From Erodium maritimum (Eukaryota > Streptophyta > Magnoliopsida > Geraniales > Geraniaceae): DNA of 64,000 nt. The notes under the pieces were generated by a model, which was not told where the DNA came from, did no database searches, and worked only from the letters and a program-made list of their open reading frames with translations. A program made the translations under genes and the position numbers. This document shows positions 42,595 to 54,837 of this stretch, piece by piece (the stretch's first letter is position 1; every line of letters begins with the position of its first letter). The stretch covers positions 43,417,039 to 43,481,038 of the forward strand of contig OY997590.1 of assembly GCA_963921825.1 (NCBI GenBank). The letters run 5' to 3'.

Positions 42595-43929
42595 ATCTCG
42601 ATCTATGGTTCTATTCGCATTGTTGGCATAGATCAGAACACACATCGATATAATACTCCAACACATAAGTAATATAAAGCCACTTTAATTTTATTGCTAA
42701 CGATGATTTATACATTTGGACATTTAGGATTGGGTTAGGTGGTGAATCACCAACACCTTAATCCTTGTCTTGCTTACTTAGTACTAATTAATCAAGACTT
42801 GATTAATTAGTTCCATGGGACTTGGCCATTTCCAACGAGGTCCCGTGATTCGCTCATCGCCTCCAAGCCTTGCATACTGGAAATGTCCAACATTATCCGA
42901 CGCGATCAATCCCAAGACTCCAACCCTTGTCTCGATCCGTAAAATTCTATTCACTTACGAGCACATGACCCAAAACCCAGTTTTGGTCATGTCCCGAGAC
43001 AACTCCCTTTTGGCCATTCTCCATAAATGTGTCAATGAGTTTCATCCTCCGGTGTGACCCTTAGGTTTATGCATGTCAATAGATCAACGTAAAATCCCAT
43101 TTTACTTGATCATATTTAAGTGGCAACTAACGAGACTTTAGTATTGCCTGACACTACATAACGAATCGACCCTGTCGATTCTAACCTTTCCATCCTCCCT
43201 GTCATTATCCTTTTATCTCCGATATCCTGATTGAGATAAGGCATAGAGCCGTCATCCTTATTATTCTCAATCACTGTTCATTGATATGTGAGATGACTGA
43301 ATATATGATACCCGGTATTATGTGCATGGCCATGCTATTCTTTCAGTCACTCTCGATCAAGCGGCCGAGAACCGATATCTTTCTCATACCTCAGTATGAG
43401 GGATAAATCCCTTAGCCGTCTTTCGTGTCACTCATGTAGCCCGTCCCCAAGCCAATCCTGGCCGTTATGGAAGCCCTGTTACGGACAACGTTAGGCTCAG
43501 GTCAAACTCAGTTGTTTACTGCACATCGATCACAAAATCTCCTTGGTCTAAGGATACATGACAAGCTACGACAATGAATATGTTCATGATTTGATCTATT
43601 GCACATATTCATGTCGGGTCATCCAATATCATGTCCCACATGATATCTATGATTAGACTCCGGAATCACATTCCAATGACTAACAGAACGTAAGCCATAA
43701 AGAGCCATCTTTCTTACTAGTCGCTTCTAGTGAAGCTTTGTTGACTAGGGACACATCGAGTGTGATCTATCTCGATCTATAGTTCTATTCGCATTGTGGG
43801 CATAGATCAGAGCACACATCGATATAATACTCTAACACATAAGTAATATAAAGCCGCTTTAATTTTATTTCTAACGATGATATATACATTTAGACATTTA
43901 GGATTGAACTACGGGCACTAAGACTAACA
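42595..43929 (-). repeat. Rearranged Copia LTR copy
   Basis: On the plus strand an LTR end piece (42595-42734, CTCGATCTATGGTTCTATTC...TTAGGATTG) is fused to an LTR lacking its first 450 bp or so (42735-43929, GGTTAGGTGGTGAATCACC...GACTAACA). Both joins sit at short matches (TTCATCTC-like, GATTG), consistent with microhomology-mediated repair or unequal exchange. Confidence 0.8.
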
Positions 43930-43936
43930 ATCTCCC

Positions 43937-43958
43937 GTTTCGCTTATCAAAAAAAAAA
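43937..43958 (+). mobile_element. Micro-insertion resembling a LINE 3' terminus, copy 2
   Basis: Same GTTTCGCTTATC plus A10 insert as at 42422, here flanked by a perfect 15-bp GACTAACAATCTCCC (43922-43936 and 43959-43973). Confidence 0.6.
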
Positions 43959-43973
43959 GACTAACAATCTCCC

Positions 43974-46900
43974 ACTTGCCCTAGTTCCAATCTAAACTCC
44001 AATATGTCCCCATCGACTTTACATGTATAACATGTTTAGGCAGCGACACTACCTTAGTCAAAGGGTTGGCTATGTTATCATTTGTTACAATATAGGTTAT
44101 CTTCATTTCACCTCAGTTTAGTATTTCTCTGATTAGGTGGATACGCCGTAGTACATGTTTGAATTTGTTATGCGATCTGGGCTTTTAGCTTGCGCAATGG
44201 CCCTTGTGTTGTCGCTAAATGGATTTACCGGCCTGGATGGGTTTTTAATTACACCCAACCCTGCCGTGAATTTCCAATTCCACATAGCCTCCTTAGCTGC
44301 CTCTGCAACATCCATGTACTTGGCCTCTGTCGTAGATTCGGTAATGGTATCTTGCGTTACGCTCTCCCAGTTAAAGCTCTGCCATTCAGCATAAACACAT
44401 ATCCTGACTGACTTCTAAAGTCATCTGGATTTGTCTATGAAAACTAGCGTCTACTCATCCTTCGATGACTAGTTCAGCATCATCTTTCCCCCAGGTTAGA
44501 CTAATGTCTACGGGTACAACATAAGGCTTATGAGACGTCCGGTCTCATACATGTCATGGCATATATGATCGATCCTGCCCCCAGATACATAGGATTCTCA
44601 TCATCCTTTTCAGCTCATCAGGTGTCTTAGGACACTGAGTCTTGCTGAGATGAATGCCATGAATAGTAGGTAAGAGTCCTTTCTTTGAATCAAGCATTAG
44701 TAACCTACTCAATGCCTTGTTCACATAGGTTCCTGACTTAAATCCAAGACCCTCTTGGTGCGATCTCTACATATCTTAATCCTTAAGATATAAGAAGCAT
44801 CTCCTAAGTCCTTTATTGAAAAACACTTCCTCAACTAAGCTTTAGTCTCGTGCAAGCTTGGGATGTCGTTTTCAATGAGAACAAGAAAGGTAATCTTGCT
44901 CCCACTAGCCTTCTTTTAAACGCAAGATTCATCCTCATTATTGATTAAGCCAAATCCAATTACAGCTTCATCAAAACGAAGGATCCAACTCCGAGAAGTT
45001 CGTTTCAATCCATAAACGGATTTCAACAACTTATAAATCTTTCCCTTATTCTTCGGATCGTCAAAACCTTTGGGCCGAGACACACAAACGTACTCAGTCA
45101 AATTTTCATTTAGGAAAGCGGTTTTGACATCCACTTTCCATATCTCGTAATTATGATACGCAGTTATGTCAAGTAGAATTTGGATAGATTTTGACCATAG
45201 CCACTAGGGAGAAGGTTTCCTCATAGTCAATCCATTGGATCTGCCTATAACCTTTCGCCACTAGTTGAGCTTTGTAGGTCAGAGGGTTGCCGTCCATGTC
45301 CATCTTCACCTTGAAGATCCATTTGCATCCGATGGTCCTCACACCATTGATGGGATCAACCGTTTCCCAGACTCGGTTGTCCGACATGGATTGCATTTCC
45401 TCCCTCATGGATCCTAGCCATAACTCGGAGTCGGGCCCATCCATGACTTCCAGAAAGGTGGCTGGATCATCGTGATCCACCATGACTTCATTGTCACCTC
45501 CAGATACCATATCTTGGATGTGGAAGATCGATCCTTTCAAATCGCCTTGGACCTTCCGGAATTGTAACAGGAATTGGTTCTTACTCTAAGAGAATCTCTG
45601 GCTCCTTTCTACTGGGTTGTCAATTGGTTTAGACAGATCTGTACCATTCTGAATTTCTTCGAGATGCACAGTCCTCCCAATGACGTCTTTGGAAACGAAA
45701 CTCCTTTTTCATAAAGACCTCACCCCAAGCGACGAACACCATGTTCTCACTGGGATCGTAGAAGTAGTATCCCCTTGTTGCTTTGGGATACCACACGAAG
45801 GTGCATATCTTAGATCTTGGTTCGAGTTTAGTCGAAACCAAATGTTTCACATAAGCCTCGCAACCACAAATCTTTAGGAAGGACAAAGCGGGCATCATCC
45901 CGTACTATTTTTAAAATGGTCTCCCTTCCACACCCTTCGTCGAAGCCCGATTCACTATGAATGCGGTCGTCTCTAGAGCATAACCCCTGAAAGAGATTGG
46001 GAGATCAGTCCAACTAATCATGGAACGGACCATTGTCTAACAATGTCCGATTTCTCCGTTTGGCTACACCTTTCAACTAAATTGTCCCAGGAGGAGTTCA
46101 TTCCAAAAGGATCCCATTCTCTTTTAGATGATCTAATAACTCTATGGTCAAGTATTTTCCTCTTCGATCCAATCGAAGTGCCTTAATACCTTTGTCGAGC
46201 TGGTTTTCTACTTTAGTCTTAAACTCTTTGAATTTATCAAAAGCTTCAGACTTATGTCACACCGAATAGACATAACCATATTTACTGTAATCATCAGTAA
46301 TTTTGATAAAGTAGCTAAAACCCCTACTGGCAAGTGAACTTATTGGTCTACACACATTCGAGTGTATCAACCCCAATAATTCACCGGCCCTTTCATGGCG
46401 ATCGATAAAGTGCACTTTAGTCATTTTTCCCATCAAACAAACCTTGCACCTATCGATCGAATGAAATTCGAATGAAACTGAAAGCCCGCACTTCTGAAGT
46501 GCTGATAGGCGCTTCTTATTTATGCGGCCCAAATGACAGTGCCATAAAAAAGTTAGGTTTAAATCGTTGGATTTAGACCTCATGGTATTAACCTAATATA
46601 TAGAACTTGAGGCATTCTTACCCATATATAATATGTATAATCCTCCAACCAAGTCAGTACTTGTATAAAACATATCATTGCATATAAAATTGAAAACTCC
46701 ATTTCCAATATTAACATTATATCCTTCATTGTCAAACACGGAACATATATAATATTCCTACTAAAAGTAGGTATGCAATATACATTATACAATACTATGA
46801 CAAGGCCACTTGGCAAAGCAAGACTCATGGATCCTACAGCAGTTGCCACAACTCTGAGGTCCACTTCGTGCTTTCAAAACCTCTCCTACTTTCAGCCACC

Positions 46901-47445
46901 ATTTATAAGTGCATGTGTGAGATTCAGTCCTGGTATCTAATACCCATGAATCTTTAGAAGTAGAGAGATGTAGCTCTATAGAGTTAATACTAGATGAAGG
47001 CACGGTCCCACCGCCCTTCCTTAGATCATCCAGGTTTCCTGATGAAGGCGCAGTCCTACTGCCCTTCTTCAGATCAGCCGTGAACTTCCTGTAATCCCGT
47101 ATCCAATGACCAGGCTGTTGGCAGTAGAAGCAGACATTCTCAGGTGTCTCATCTTTCCCGCCAAGTGCACATGAGCCCCGCCCTTGCCATTTCCAGTTCC
47201 CTTGTTGACCATCAGAATATCCTTGGATCCCAGATCCCTGATATATTCTTCTCAGTAGTTAATGACACTTCATGTAACTTTGATATGGTCTTAGAGACAG
47301 CTTTGTCAAGGACATATTCTTTGCGTTCAGACTTGAGGACTATCCTCAAAATTCTGTATCAGTCCAAATAGTTTGTCCCATTTAGCTTAACCCTGTCAAG
47401 AATGGGTTTTAATGACAAACTATTATTGTTCGCTGAATTTGCCAT
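43974..47445 (-). pseudogene. Copia gag-pol polyprotein, many lesions
   Basis: Start ATG at 47445 (MANSANNNSLSLKPILDRVK, then LNGTNYLDWYRILR), a typical Copia gag. Zinc knuckle near 47080-47135 reads CFYCQQPGHWIRDY, with Tyr for the last Cys. Protease reads SWVLDTRTESHTC, with Arg for Gly in the DTG box. Integrase: HCHLGRINKKRL...CKVCLMGK zinc site, first catalytic Asp changed (LIHSNVC), second kept (RLDRRGKY), Glu changed to Lys (VAKRRNR). RT: NGVRTIGCKWIFKVKMDMDG, MDVKTAFLNENLTEYVCV and IYKLLKSVYGLKR, then FLVLIENDIP where YVDD should be (44862-44890). RNase H: TESTTEAKYMDVAEAAKEAM (about 44290-44340). Many stops. It cannot encode active enzymes. Confidence 0.92.
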
Positions 47446-48989
47446 TTGATCTACAACAGATAAAATTCAATCAGTAAACCGAATAAATTTTATGAAGATC
47501 AAGCTTTAACACCAACAATCGATTCTATACCTTTAGAATCTAAAACCAAGATCCTTGATTCGCTCGATCAAGTTGAACGAAGGCTCACCACTAAATCGAG
47601 CTATGTAGGTAGGACCCCGTCCAATCACATCCAATGTGACTCTTGGATAGGGTATGTACTTAAGTACACGGCTTACCCTATCTGATACCCTAGCTCAACC
47701 CTAGCTGAGAATCGTAGTCGGGTCCACCAATTTTCAACTATGACCCGCTATTATGTAGGTGTTCCGCTAAGGCGCACGACACCCACATATGTCGTCGAAA
47801 CCTACTACCCCGCTTTCCCATGGATGCTCTCTAAGGCGCACGACAACCATAGGACGGGGAGCTAGTAAGGTGTTGATAATTGGGAGGTATCGGACATGAC
47901 CCGTTTTTACTTGTCCGGTTGTGTTTCAAAGTTTTGGCACATCCTAGATGCGATGAGCACATCAACTACATTCCAAATGTAATGATGCATCCAATTACAT
48001 CCAATGTAATTCTTCCTTCGAACCCGTCAACTACTTCCAATGTAATGACGATTCTAAGGGCTCACACACAAGGATTAAAATTCCAATTTTATCTTCGCAT
48101 GTGAGGTGATATTCTTGGTAAATAAAGTTAAAGCATGCAATTCTAAAACACATAGAATTATTCATGCATAAACTAAACCAAGCATAAAGCGATAAATGTG
48201 CACATAATATCCCCCTTAACTAACTCCCACTAGCTTCTTGAGCTCCACCGACTCCAAGCCGATGCCAACACCCGAACAGCCACCAAATGACCTTTTCACC
48301 CTTTCTTCGTCTCGAGCAAAAGATTACAATTTAATACACGACTCGCAGGTCGGGAATAAATAAATATTACAAATAAGTAGTTCGACGACAACACCTTGAA
48401 AGAATAATTACACGCTAACTCTAACGACTCGCAGGTCGTGAAAAGCGATAAATAATTAAAACGAGCTTGGAGCTATAATGTGCACCATGCCAACATCATA
48501 TCACACATCGTGTTATCAAACAATCATGTTATCAAAAATCATGTGATTTTCCGGTTTTATTTAATAGCGAAGTTTCGAAATTTTTTGATGCTCGGTTTAT
48601 CGAAACCGTTCAAAAATGAAACTTTTGAACATTTGATCTTCGAGTTCATCATGACGGTTCCAAACTCGTCATAACTAACAAAACGGTTTAGCCTTGGCAT
48701 ATCAACCATCCAATGTTCATGCTTGGCCTAGCTCCGTCCAACGGAGTCCCGTTCGGTCCCGGTTTCGGCTCCCCGAGAGTCCTGCTCCCGAGACCCGAAA
48801 AATAAAAAAAAAATTCAAAATTTCCAGATTTGAAATAATTTTCAAAATTTCATTTTACATGCATTAACTCCATAAACAATAATTTAAAACATGTTATCAA
48901 ACGATTTAGCAAAACAATATGCCAAAAACGAAATTTTCAACCAAAACCGAAACTTTAAACACCGTCTTGTGAATCCCGAATGTAGCACA
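47446..48989 (-). other. Copia untranslated leader between PBS and gag
   Basis: About 1.5 kb with no recognisable protein on the element strand. It includes short repeats such as CGACTCGCAGGTCG (48340 and 48424 regions). Long leaders of this kind are known in some plant Copia lineages. Confidence 0.6.
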
Positions 48990-49001
48990 GCTCTGATACC
49001 A
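48990..49001 (-). other. Primer binding site (initiator tRNA-Met) of the minus-strand Copia
   Basis: Minus strand TGGTATCAGAGC, one base after the LTR end at 49003. Confidence 0.92.
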
Positions 49002-49002
49002 C

Positions 49003-50674
49003 TGTTGGGTCTCGAGGTATGGTTGGAGATGAACCAACTCGCAGCGGAAAATCAATGAAAACCAAGAGACGATTAAAACCATGAAACAACTAACAAAGAA
49101 TGGATTCACAAGAGAAAAATTCAGCACTATTTTTTACCAAAACAAGAACACCGGTTAACAAATGATTGGCTTGAGTCTCCAAGACGCCTATGTATCCACA
49201 TGGGAATCAAAGCCACGTAGTTCTTCTCTTTGAGGACTCAAGAACACAAAAATGGAGGTGGAAACTAGCCAAGCCCGAAATGGTAGGAGGAGGGAGAGAA
49301 AAAAGTTGATTCCCATTTGTGTCTTGTATTTGTTATGTTGAAAAATGATGACTTAAACATAACAAACCCCATACTTGTCCAACTAAAGGCATGGGACAAG
49401 CATGGTGACAAGTAAGGTGTAAATAGGACAAAGTATGGCAAGACAAGATTGTGTTAGGTGGTGAATCACCAACACCTTAATCCTTGTCTTGCTTACTTAG
49501 TACTAATTAATCAAGACTTGATTAATTAGTTCCATGGGCCTTGGTTGCATGGGCCTTTCATGGGCCTCTTGGAACACGGCCTGTGGCCATTTCCAACGAG
49601 GTTCTGTGATTCACTCATCGCCTCCAAGTTTTCCATACCGGAAATGTCCAACATTATCCGACGCGATCAATCCCAAGACTCCAAGCCTTGTCTTGATCCG
49701 TAAAGTCCTATTCACATACGGGCACATGACACAAAACCTAGTTTTTGTCATGTCCCCAGACAACTCCCTTTTAGCCATTCTGCATAAATGTGTCAATGAG
49801 TTTCACCCTCCGGTGTGACCCTTAGGTGTATGCATGTCAATAGATCAACAAACAAACCTATTTTCCTTGATTCTATTTAAGTGGCAACTAACGAGACTTT
49901 AGTATTGCCTGACACTGCATAAAGAATCGACCTAGTCGATTCTAACCTTTCCGTCGTCCCTGTCCTTATCCTTTTATCTCCGATATCCTGATTGAGACAA
50001 GGCATAGAGCCGTCATCCTTATTATTCTCAATCACTGTTCCTTGATATGTGAGATGACTGAATATATGATACCCAGTATCATGTGCATGGCCATGATATT
50101 CTTTCATTCACTCTCGATCAAGCGGCCGAGAACCGATATCTTTCCCATACCGTAGTATGAGGGATAAATCCCTTAGCCGTCTTTCGTGTCACTCATGCAG
50201 TCCGTCCCCAAGCCAATCCTGGTCGTTATGGAAGCCCTGTTACGGACAACGTTAGGCTCAGGTCAAACTCAGTTGTTTACTACACAGCGATCACAAAGAC
50301 TCCTTGGTCTAAGGATACATGACAAGCTACGACAATGAATATGTTCATGACTTGATCTATTGCACATATTCATGTCGGGTCATCTAATATCATGTCCCAC
50401 ATGATATCTATGATCAGACTCCGGAATGCTATTCCAATGACTAACAGAACATAAAGAGCCATCTTTCATACTAGTCGCTTCTAGTGAAGCTTTGTTGACT
50501 AGGGACCCATCGAGTGTGATCTATCTCGATCTATGGTTCTATTCGCATTGTGGGCATAGATCAGTGCACACATCGATATATTACTCCAACACATAAGTAA
50601 TATAAAGCCGCTTTATTAACGATGATTTATATATTTGGACATTTAGGATTGAACTACCGGTATTAAGGCTAACA
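49003..50674 (-). repeat. Copia LTR, 5' copy
   Basis: 1,672 bp, plus-strand ends TGTTGGGTCTCGAGG and AAGGCTAACA. The adjoining PBS at 48990-49001 makes it the 5' LTR. Confidence 0.93.
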
Positions 50675-51553
50675 TAAAGCTTGGTTGAGGAAGTGTTTTT
50701 CAATAAAGGACTTAGGCGATGCTTCTTATATCTTAGGGATTAAGATATGTAGAGATCTCACCAAGAGGGTCTTGGATTTAAGTCAGAAAACCTATGTGAA
50801 CAAGGCATTGTGTAGTTTCTCAATGCTCGATTCAAAGAAAAGACTCTTACCCACTAGTCATGACATTCATCTCAGCAAGACTCAGTGTCCTAAGACACCT
50901 GATGATTTGAAAAGGATGATGCGAATCTCATGCACCTGGGGGCAGGATCGATCATATATTTCATGACATGTACGAGATCGGACGTCTCGTAAGCCTTATG
51001 TTGTACTAGTAGACATCAGTCTAACCTGAGGGAAAGATGATGCTGAACTAGTCGTCGAGGGATAAGTAGACGCTAGTTTTCCAAGACAAATCCAGATGAC
51101 TTTAGAAGTCAGTCAGGATATGTGTTTGCGTTGAATGGCGGAGCTTTAACTTGGAGAGCGTAAAAAAAGATATCGTCGTCGAATCTACAACAGAGGCCAA
51201 GTACATGGAGGCTGCAGAGGCATCTAAGGTTGCTATGTGGATTTGAAACTTCACGACAGGGTTGTGTGTAGTTAAAAACCCATCCAGCCCGGTGAATCCA
51301 TTTTGCGACAATACAAGGGCCATTGCGCAAGCTAAAATCCCAGATCGCATAACAAATCCAAACATGTACTATGGCGTATCCACCTCATCAGAGAAATACT
51401 AAACCGAGATGAAGTGAAGATAACCTATATTGGAACAGATGATAGCATAGCCAACCCTTTGAATAAGGTAGTGTCGCTGCCTAAACATGTTAGACATGTA
51501 AAGTCGATGGAGACATATTAGAGTTTAGATTGGAACTAGGGCATGTGGGAGAT
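50675..51553 (+). pseudogene. Copia RT/RNase H remnant of the outer element
   Basis: 50685-50966 encodes MRKCFSIKDLGDASYILGIK, DLTKRVLDLSQKTYVNKA and the LSKTQCPKTPDDLKRM block, the RT connection region of Copia. Further on, degenerate RNase H sequence is visible (TTEAKYMEA-like text near 51190). It ends with pol tail similar to 42466-42592 and the PPT GTGGGAGAT just before the LTR. Confidence 0.85.
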
Positions 51554-53136
51554 TGTTAGTATTAGTGCCCGTAGTTCAATCCTAAATGTCGAAATGTATA
51601 CATCATCGTTACCAATAAAAGTAAAGCGGCTTCATGTATTACTTAAGTGTTGGAGTAATATATCGATGTGTGTTCTGATCTATGCCGACCATGAGAATAG
51701 AACCATAGATCGAGACAGATCACACTCGATGGGTCCCTAGTCCACAAAGTTTCACTAGAAGCAACTAGTATGAAATATGGCTCTTTATGGCTTACGTTCT
51801 GTTAGTCATTGGACGACCCGACATGAATATGTGCCATAGATCAAGTCATGAACATATTCATTGTTGTAGCATGTCATGTATCCTTAGACCATGGAGCCTT
51901 TGTGATCGCTATGCAGTAAACAACTAAGTGTGATCTGAGCCTAACATTATCCGTAACAGGGCTTTCATAACGGCTAGGATTGGCTTGGGGATGGACTACA
52001 TGAGTGATTTATCCCTCATACTACGGTATGGGAAAGATATCGGTTCTCGGCCGCTTGATCGAGAGTCACTAAAAGAATAGCATGGCCATGCACATGATAC
52101 CGTGCATCATATATTCAGTCATCTCACATATCAAGGAACAGTGATTGAGAATAATAAGGATGACGGCTCTATGCCTTGTCTCAATCAGGATATCGGAGAT
52201 AAAAGGATAAGGACAGGGACGACGGAAAGGTTAGAATCGACTAGGTCGATTCTTTATGCAGTGTCAGGCAATACTAAAGTCTCGTTAGTTGCCACTTAAA
52301 TAGGACCAAGTAAAATGGGATTTTACGTTGATCTATTGACATGCATAAACCTAAGGGTCACACCGGAGGATAAAACTCATTGACACATTTATGGAGAATG
52401 GCCAAAAGGGAGTTGTCTCGGGACATGCTCAGAACTGGGTTTTTGGTCATGTTCCCTTAAGTGAATAGGACATTACGGATCGAGACAAGGCTTGGAGTCT
52501 TGTGATTGATCACGTCGGATAATGTTGGAATTTCCGGTATGGAAGGCTTGGAGGCGATGAGCGCATCACGGGACCTCGTTGGGAATGGCCACGGGCCATG
52601 TTCCAAGAGGCCCATGAGAGGACCATGCAACCAAGGCCAATGTAACTAATTAATCAAGTCTTGATTAATTAGTACTAAGTAAGCAAGACAAGGATTAAGG
52701 TGTTGGTGATTCACCACCTAACCCCATATTGTCTAGCCATACTTTGTCCTATTTACACATTACTTGACACCATACTTGTCACATGCCTTTAGGTGTACAA
52801 GTATGGGGTTTGTTATGTTTAAGTAATCTTTTTTCAACATAACAAACACAAGGGAAGAATAGGAAAAACAACTTCTCTCCCTCTCTCCCTACAATTTCGG
52901 GTTTGGCAAGCTCCCACCTCCATTTTTGTGTTCTTGAGTCTTCAAAGAGAAGAACTACGTGGCTTTTATTCCCATGTGGATACGTAGGTGTTCTTGTTTT
53001 GGTAAGAAATATTGCTGAATTTTTCTCTCGTGAATCCATTCTTTGTTAGTTGTTTCATGGTTTTAATCGTCTCTTGGTTTTCATTGATTTTTCGCTGCGA
53101 GTTGGTTCATCTCCATCCCTACCTCGAGACCCAACA
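51554..53136 (+). repeat. Copia 3' LTR of the outer element
   Basis: 1,583 bp from TGTTAGTATTAGTGCCCG to CTCGAGACCCAACA. It is the inverted counterpart of 49003-50674, 880 bp away. Confidence 0.92.
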
Positions 53137-54837
53137 CGCTAGAGGAACAACAGAGGACCCACATCACCCGAAACATATTCGTCATTGATTGAATTTGCCG
53201 AATCATCACTATAATCATAAAAAAACCAGAGCCGAGTTGGTATGGAGGACATACTCATGATCACCACCCTTTGTAAACAGGCCATGAGATGAAGATTTTG
53301 CATTCCACAAGCCTGATCCGAATCCTATAAAACCCTAGTGTTTTTTTGGTCGAAACAGCCTCAATAGAAAAACTCTTGTTTTACATGACCAAAGACGTTT
53401 TTCGGCCATCCTTGGTCATCTAGAGGGGGGATATTCGTATATTTGGAGTTCAGGGTTTATTTCCTTTTTATTTTAGGGTTTTGAGATTTCCTTTATTCGT
53501 ATTAGGACTTTATGGTAGTTTCCTTAATGTATTAGGAGTTTGGGTTTTAGTTTTTCTATAGGGTTAATTTTCAAAAATTACACTAAAATTATGTCCACAA
53601 ATGGATACATGTACAAGGTTTTCCCAGGCTGTGTGGTTGCACTAAAGTTTCGCCCACCGTATTTTGCGAGAAAAACGGACGGAATATTCAAATCTTGTAC
53701 GCATGTGACCCATGTGTCTGTTAAGGGTAGAGTGAAATTACCATTTACCCTTAACATTTGAACCCTTTAACTTTTGCAACTGAAAATACAATTTTACCCT
53801 TTTAAATAATAAATAAAATTAAATAAATTAATAAATAAAAATACATTTTATATTAAATTATCTAATTCATTAATTAAAGAATAAACTAATCTAAGTACCT
53901 AATTAACCTACATAATTAAACTAATCTAATTGACCTAACATAAGCTAATTAACTTAACATAATGCTAATCTATTTACAATTGAGAATTAACAATCAACAT
54001 AGGTGAAGCTGAGTGACTTCTTCTTCTCTGGCATCAGTCTTTGTCTTTGACGGCTCTATCTTCGTCTCCAGCGGCTCTACGTTCATATCCAACGACTCTA
54101 CGAGGTTGTCACTACTAGACGTAACCACGAATCGAGTTGTCATTGTTCTAGAATCACGACCCATATCTGACTTTGGTCGGATTAGTTTTGGGATCACGAC
54201 GCAGATCTGAGAAGCTCGTCTCCTCCGACGTTGGTCTTAGCTTGTCATGCGTGCACGATGCTTCGCTTGTCCAAACGGAGAAACATCGAGGATGTCTGCT
54301 CAGAGCTAGAGGGAGGACGTCTTTGATCCACGTCGGCGACCGAAGAACAATGAAGAAGACAAACATGGCCACCTGAAGAAGATGCAAAGCTCAAACACTA
54401 CATCCATACCCATGGAGAAGAAGACGAACAGTCTTTGTTTGACTATTTTCATTTTTGGTAAAATGGTTGGAAAAGAAATAAATAAAAATTATTTATCGAG
54501 TTATTTAATTAAAGTATAAAAATTAATTAAGGAATTAATAAATCTTTATTTTAAAAATTTGTTAAGGAATCAAAAAAATCCTTACTAAGATAATAGCAGG
54601 ATTAATGCCACCGTGGCACTGTTCCTCTCTCGCTAATCTTCGATACAGCGCTGTCGCACATCGTCTCCACCAGTCCTCTTCAGCTTCCCTCCATCAATCT
54701 CATTCCGTCAGTTTCTTACCTGTAATCGACATTCAATGTAAGTTTAGGTTACCCCCCTTCTTCAATTTGGTGCCGGTTTCTTACCTGTAATCGGCATTCA
54801 TTAGGGCACGCGGAGGGTTGCTGAATCGTGGGGATAT
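53137..54837. other. Region without firm feature
   Basis: Contains very AT-rich stretches (53780-53990, 54470-54600), a block at 53560 starting GGGTTAATTTTCAAAAATTA that resembles MITE ends (no partner end found), and short unrecognised ORFs (54013-54210, 54154-54387). The 20-odd bp TTTCTTACCTGTAATCG.CATTCA occurs twice (54712 and 54778), one followed by GTAAGT and one ending in an AG, so a leader intron of the next gene is possible. Confidence 0.4.

Larger units (their letters stand above)
40734..50674 (-). mobile_element. Ty1/Copia element, minus strand, nearly complete but dead
   Basis: In element orientation: 5' LTR 50674-49003, PBS 49001-48990, leader to 47446, gag-pol 47445 to about 43974, then a rearranged LTR (43929-42595), a duplicated bit of pol end (about 42592-42445) and a terminal LTR (42414-40734). 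TSD is TAAAG (37696-37700 before D was inserted, and 50675-50679). It sits in the RT gene of a plus-strand Copia of the same family. Confidence 0.88.
37463..53136 (+). mobile_element. Ty1/Copia element, plus strand, 5'-truncated and split by two later insertions
   Basis: Three pieces: RT fragment 37463-37701, RT/RNase H remnant 50675-51553, and 3' LTR 51554-53136. Between the first two lie solo LTR D and a whole minus-strand Copia. The join is supported by the target duplicate TAAAG of the inner Copia and by continuity with relatives. Gag, protease and integrase are missing on the left. Confidence 0.85.

Noticed and set aside
49877-50107. ORF repeated at 52102-52299 (..DDGSMPCLNQDIGDKRIR..)
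   Set aside because: Also LTR sequence, seen in two LTRs; no domain.
53540-53761. 73-aa ORF starting MGFSFSIGLIFKNYTK
   Set aside because: Begins in a MITE-like GGGTTAATTTTCAAAAATTA stretch; no domain and AT-rich surroundings.
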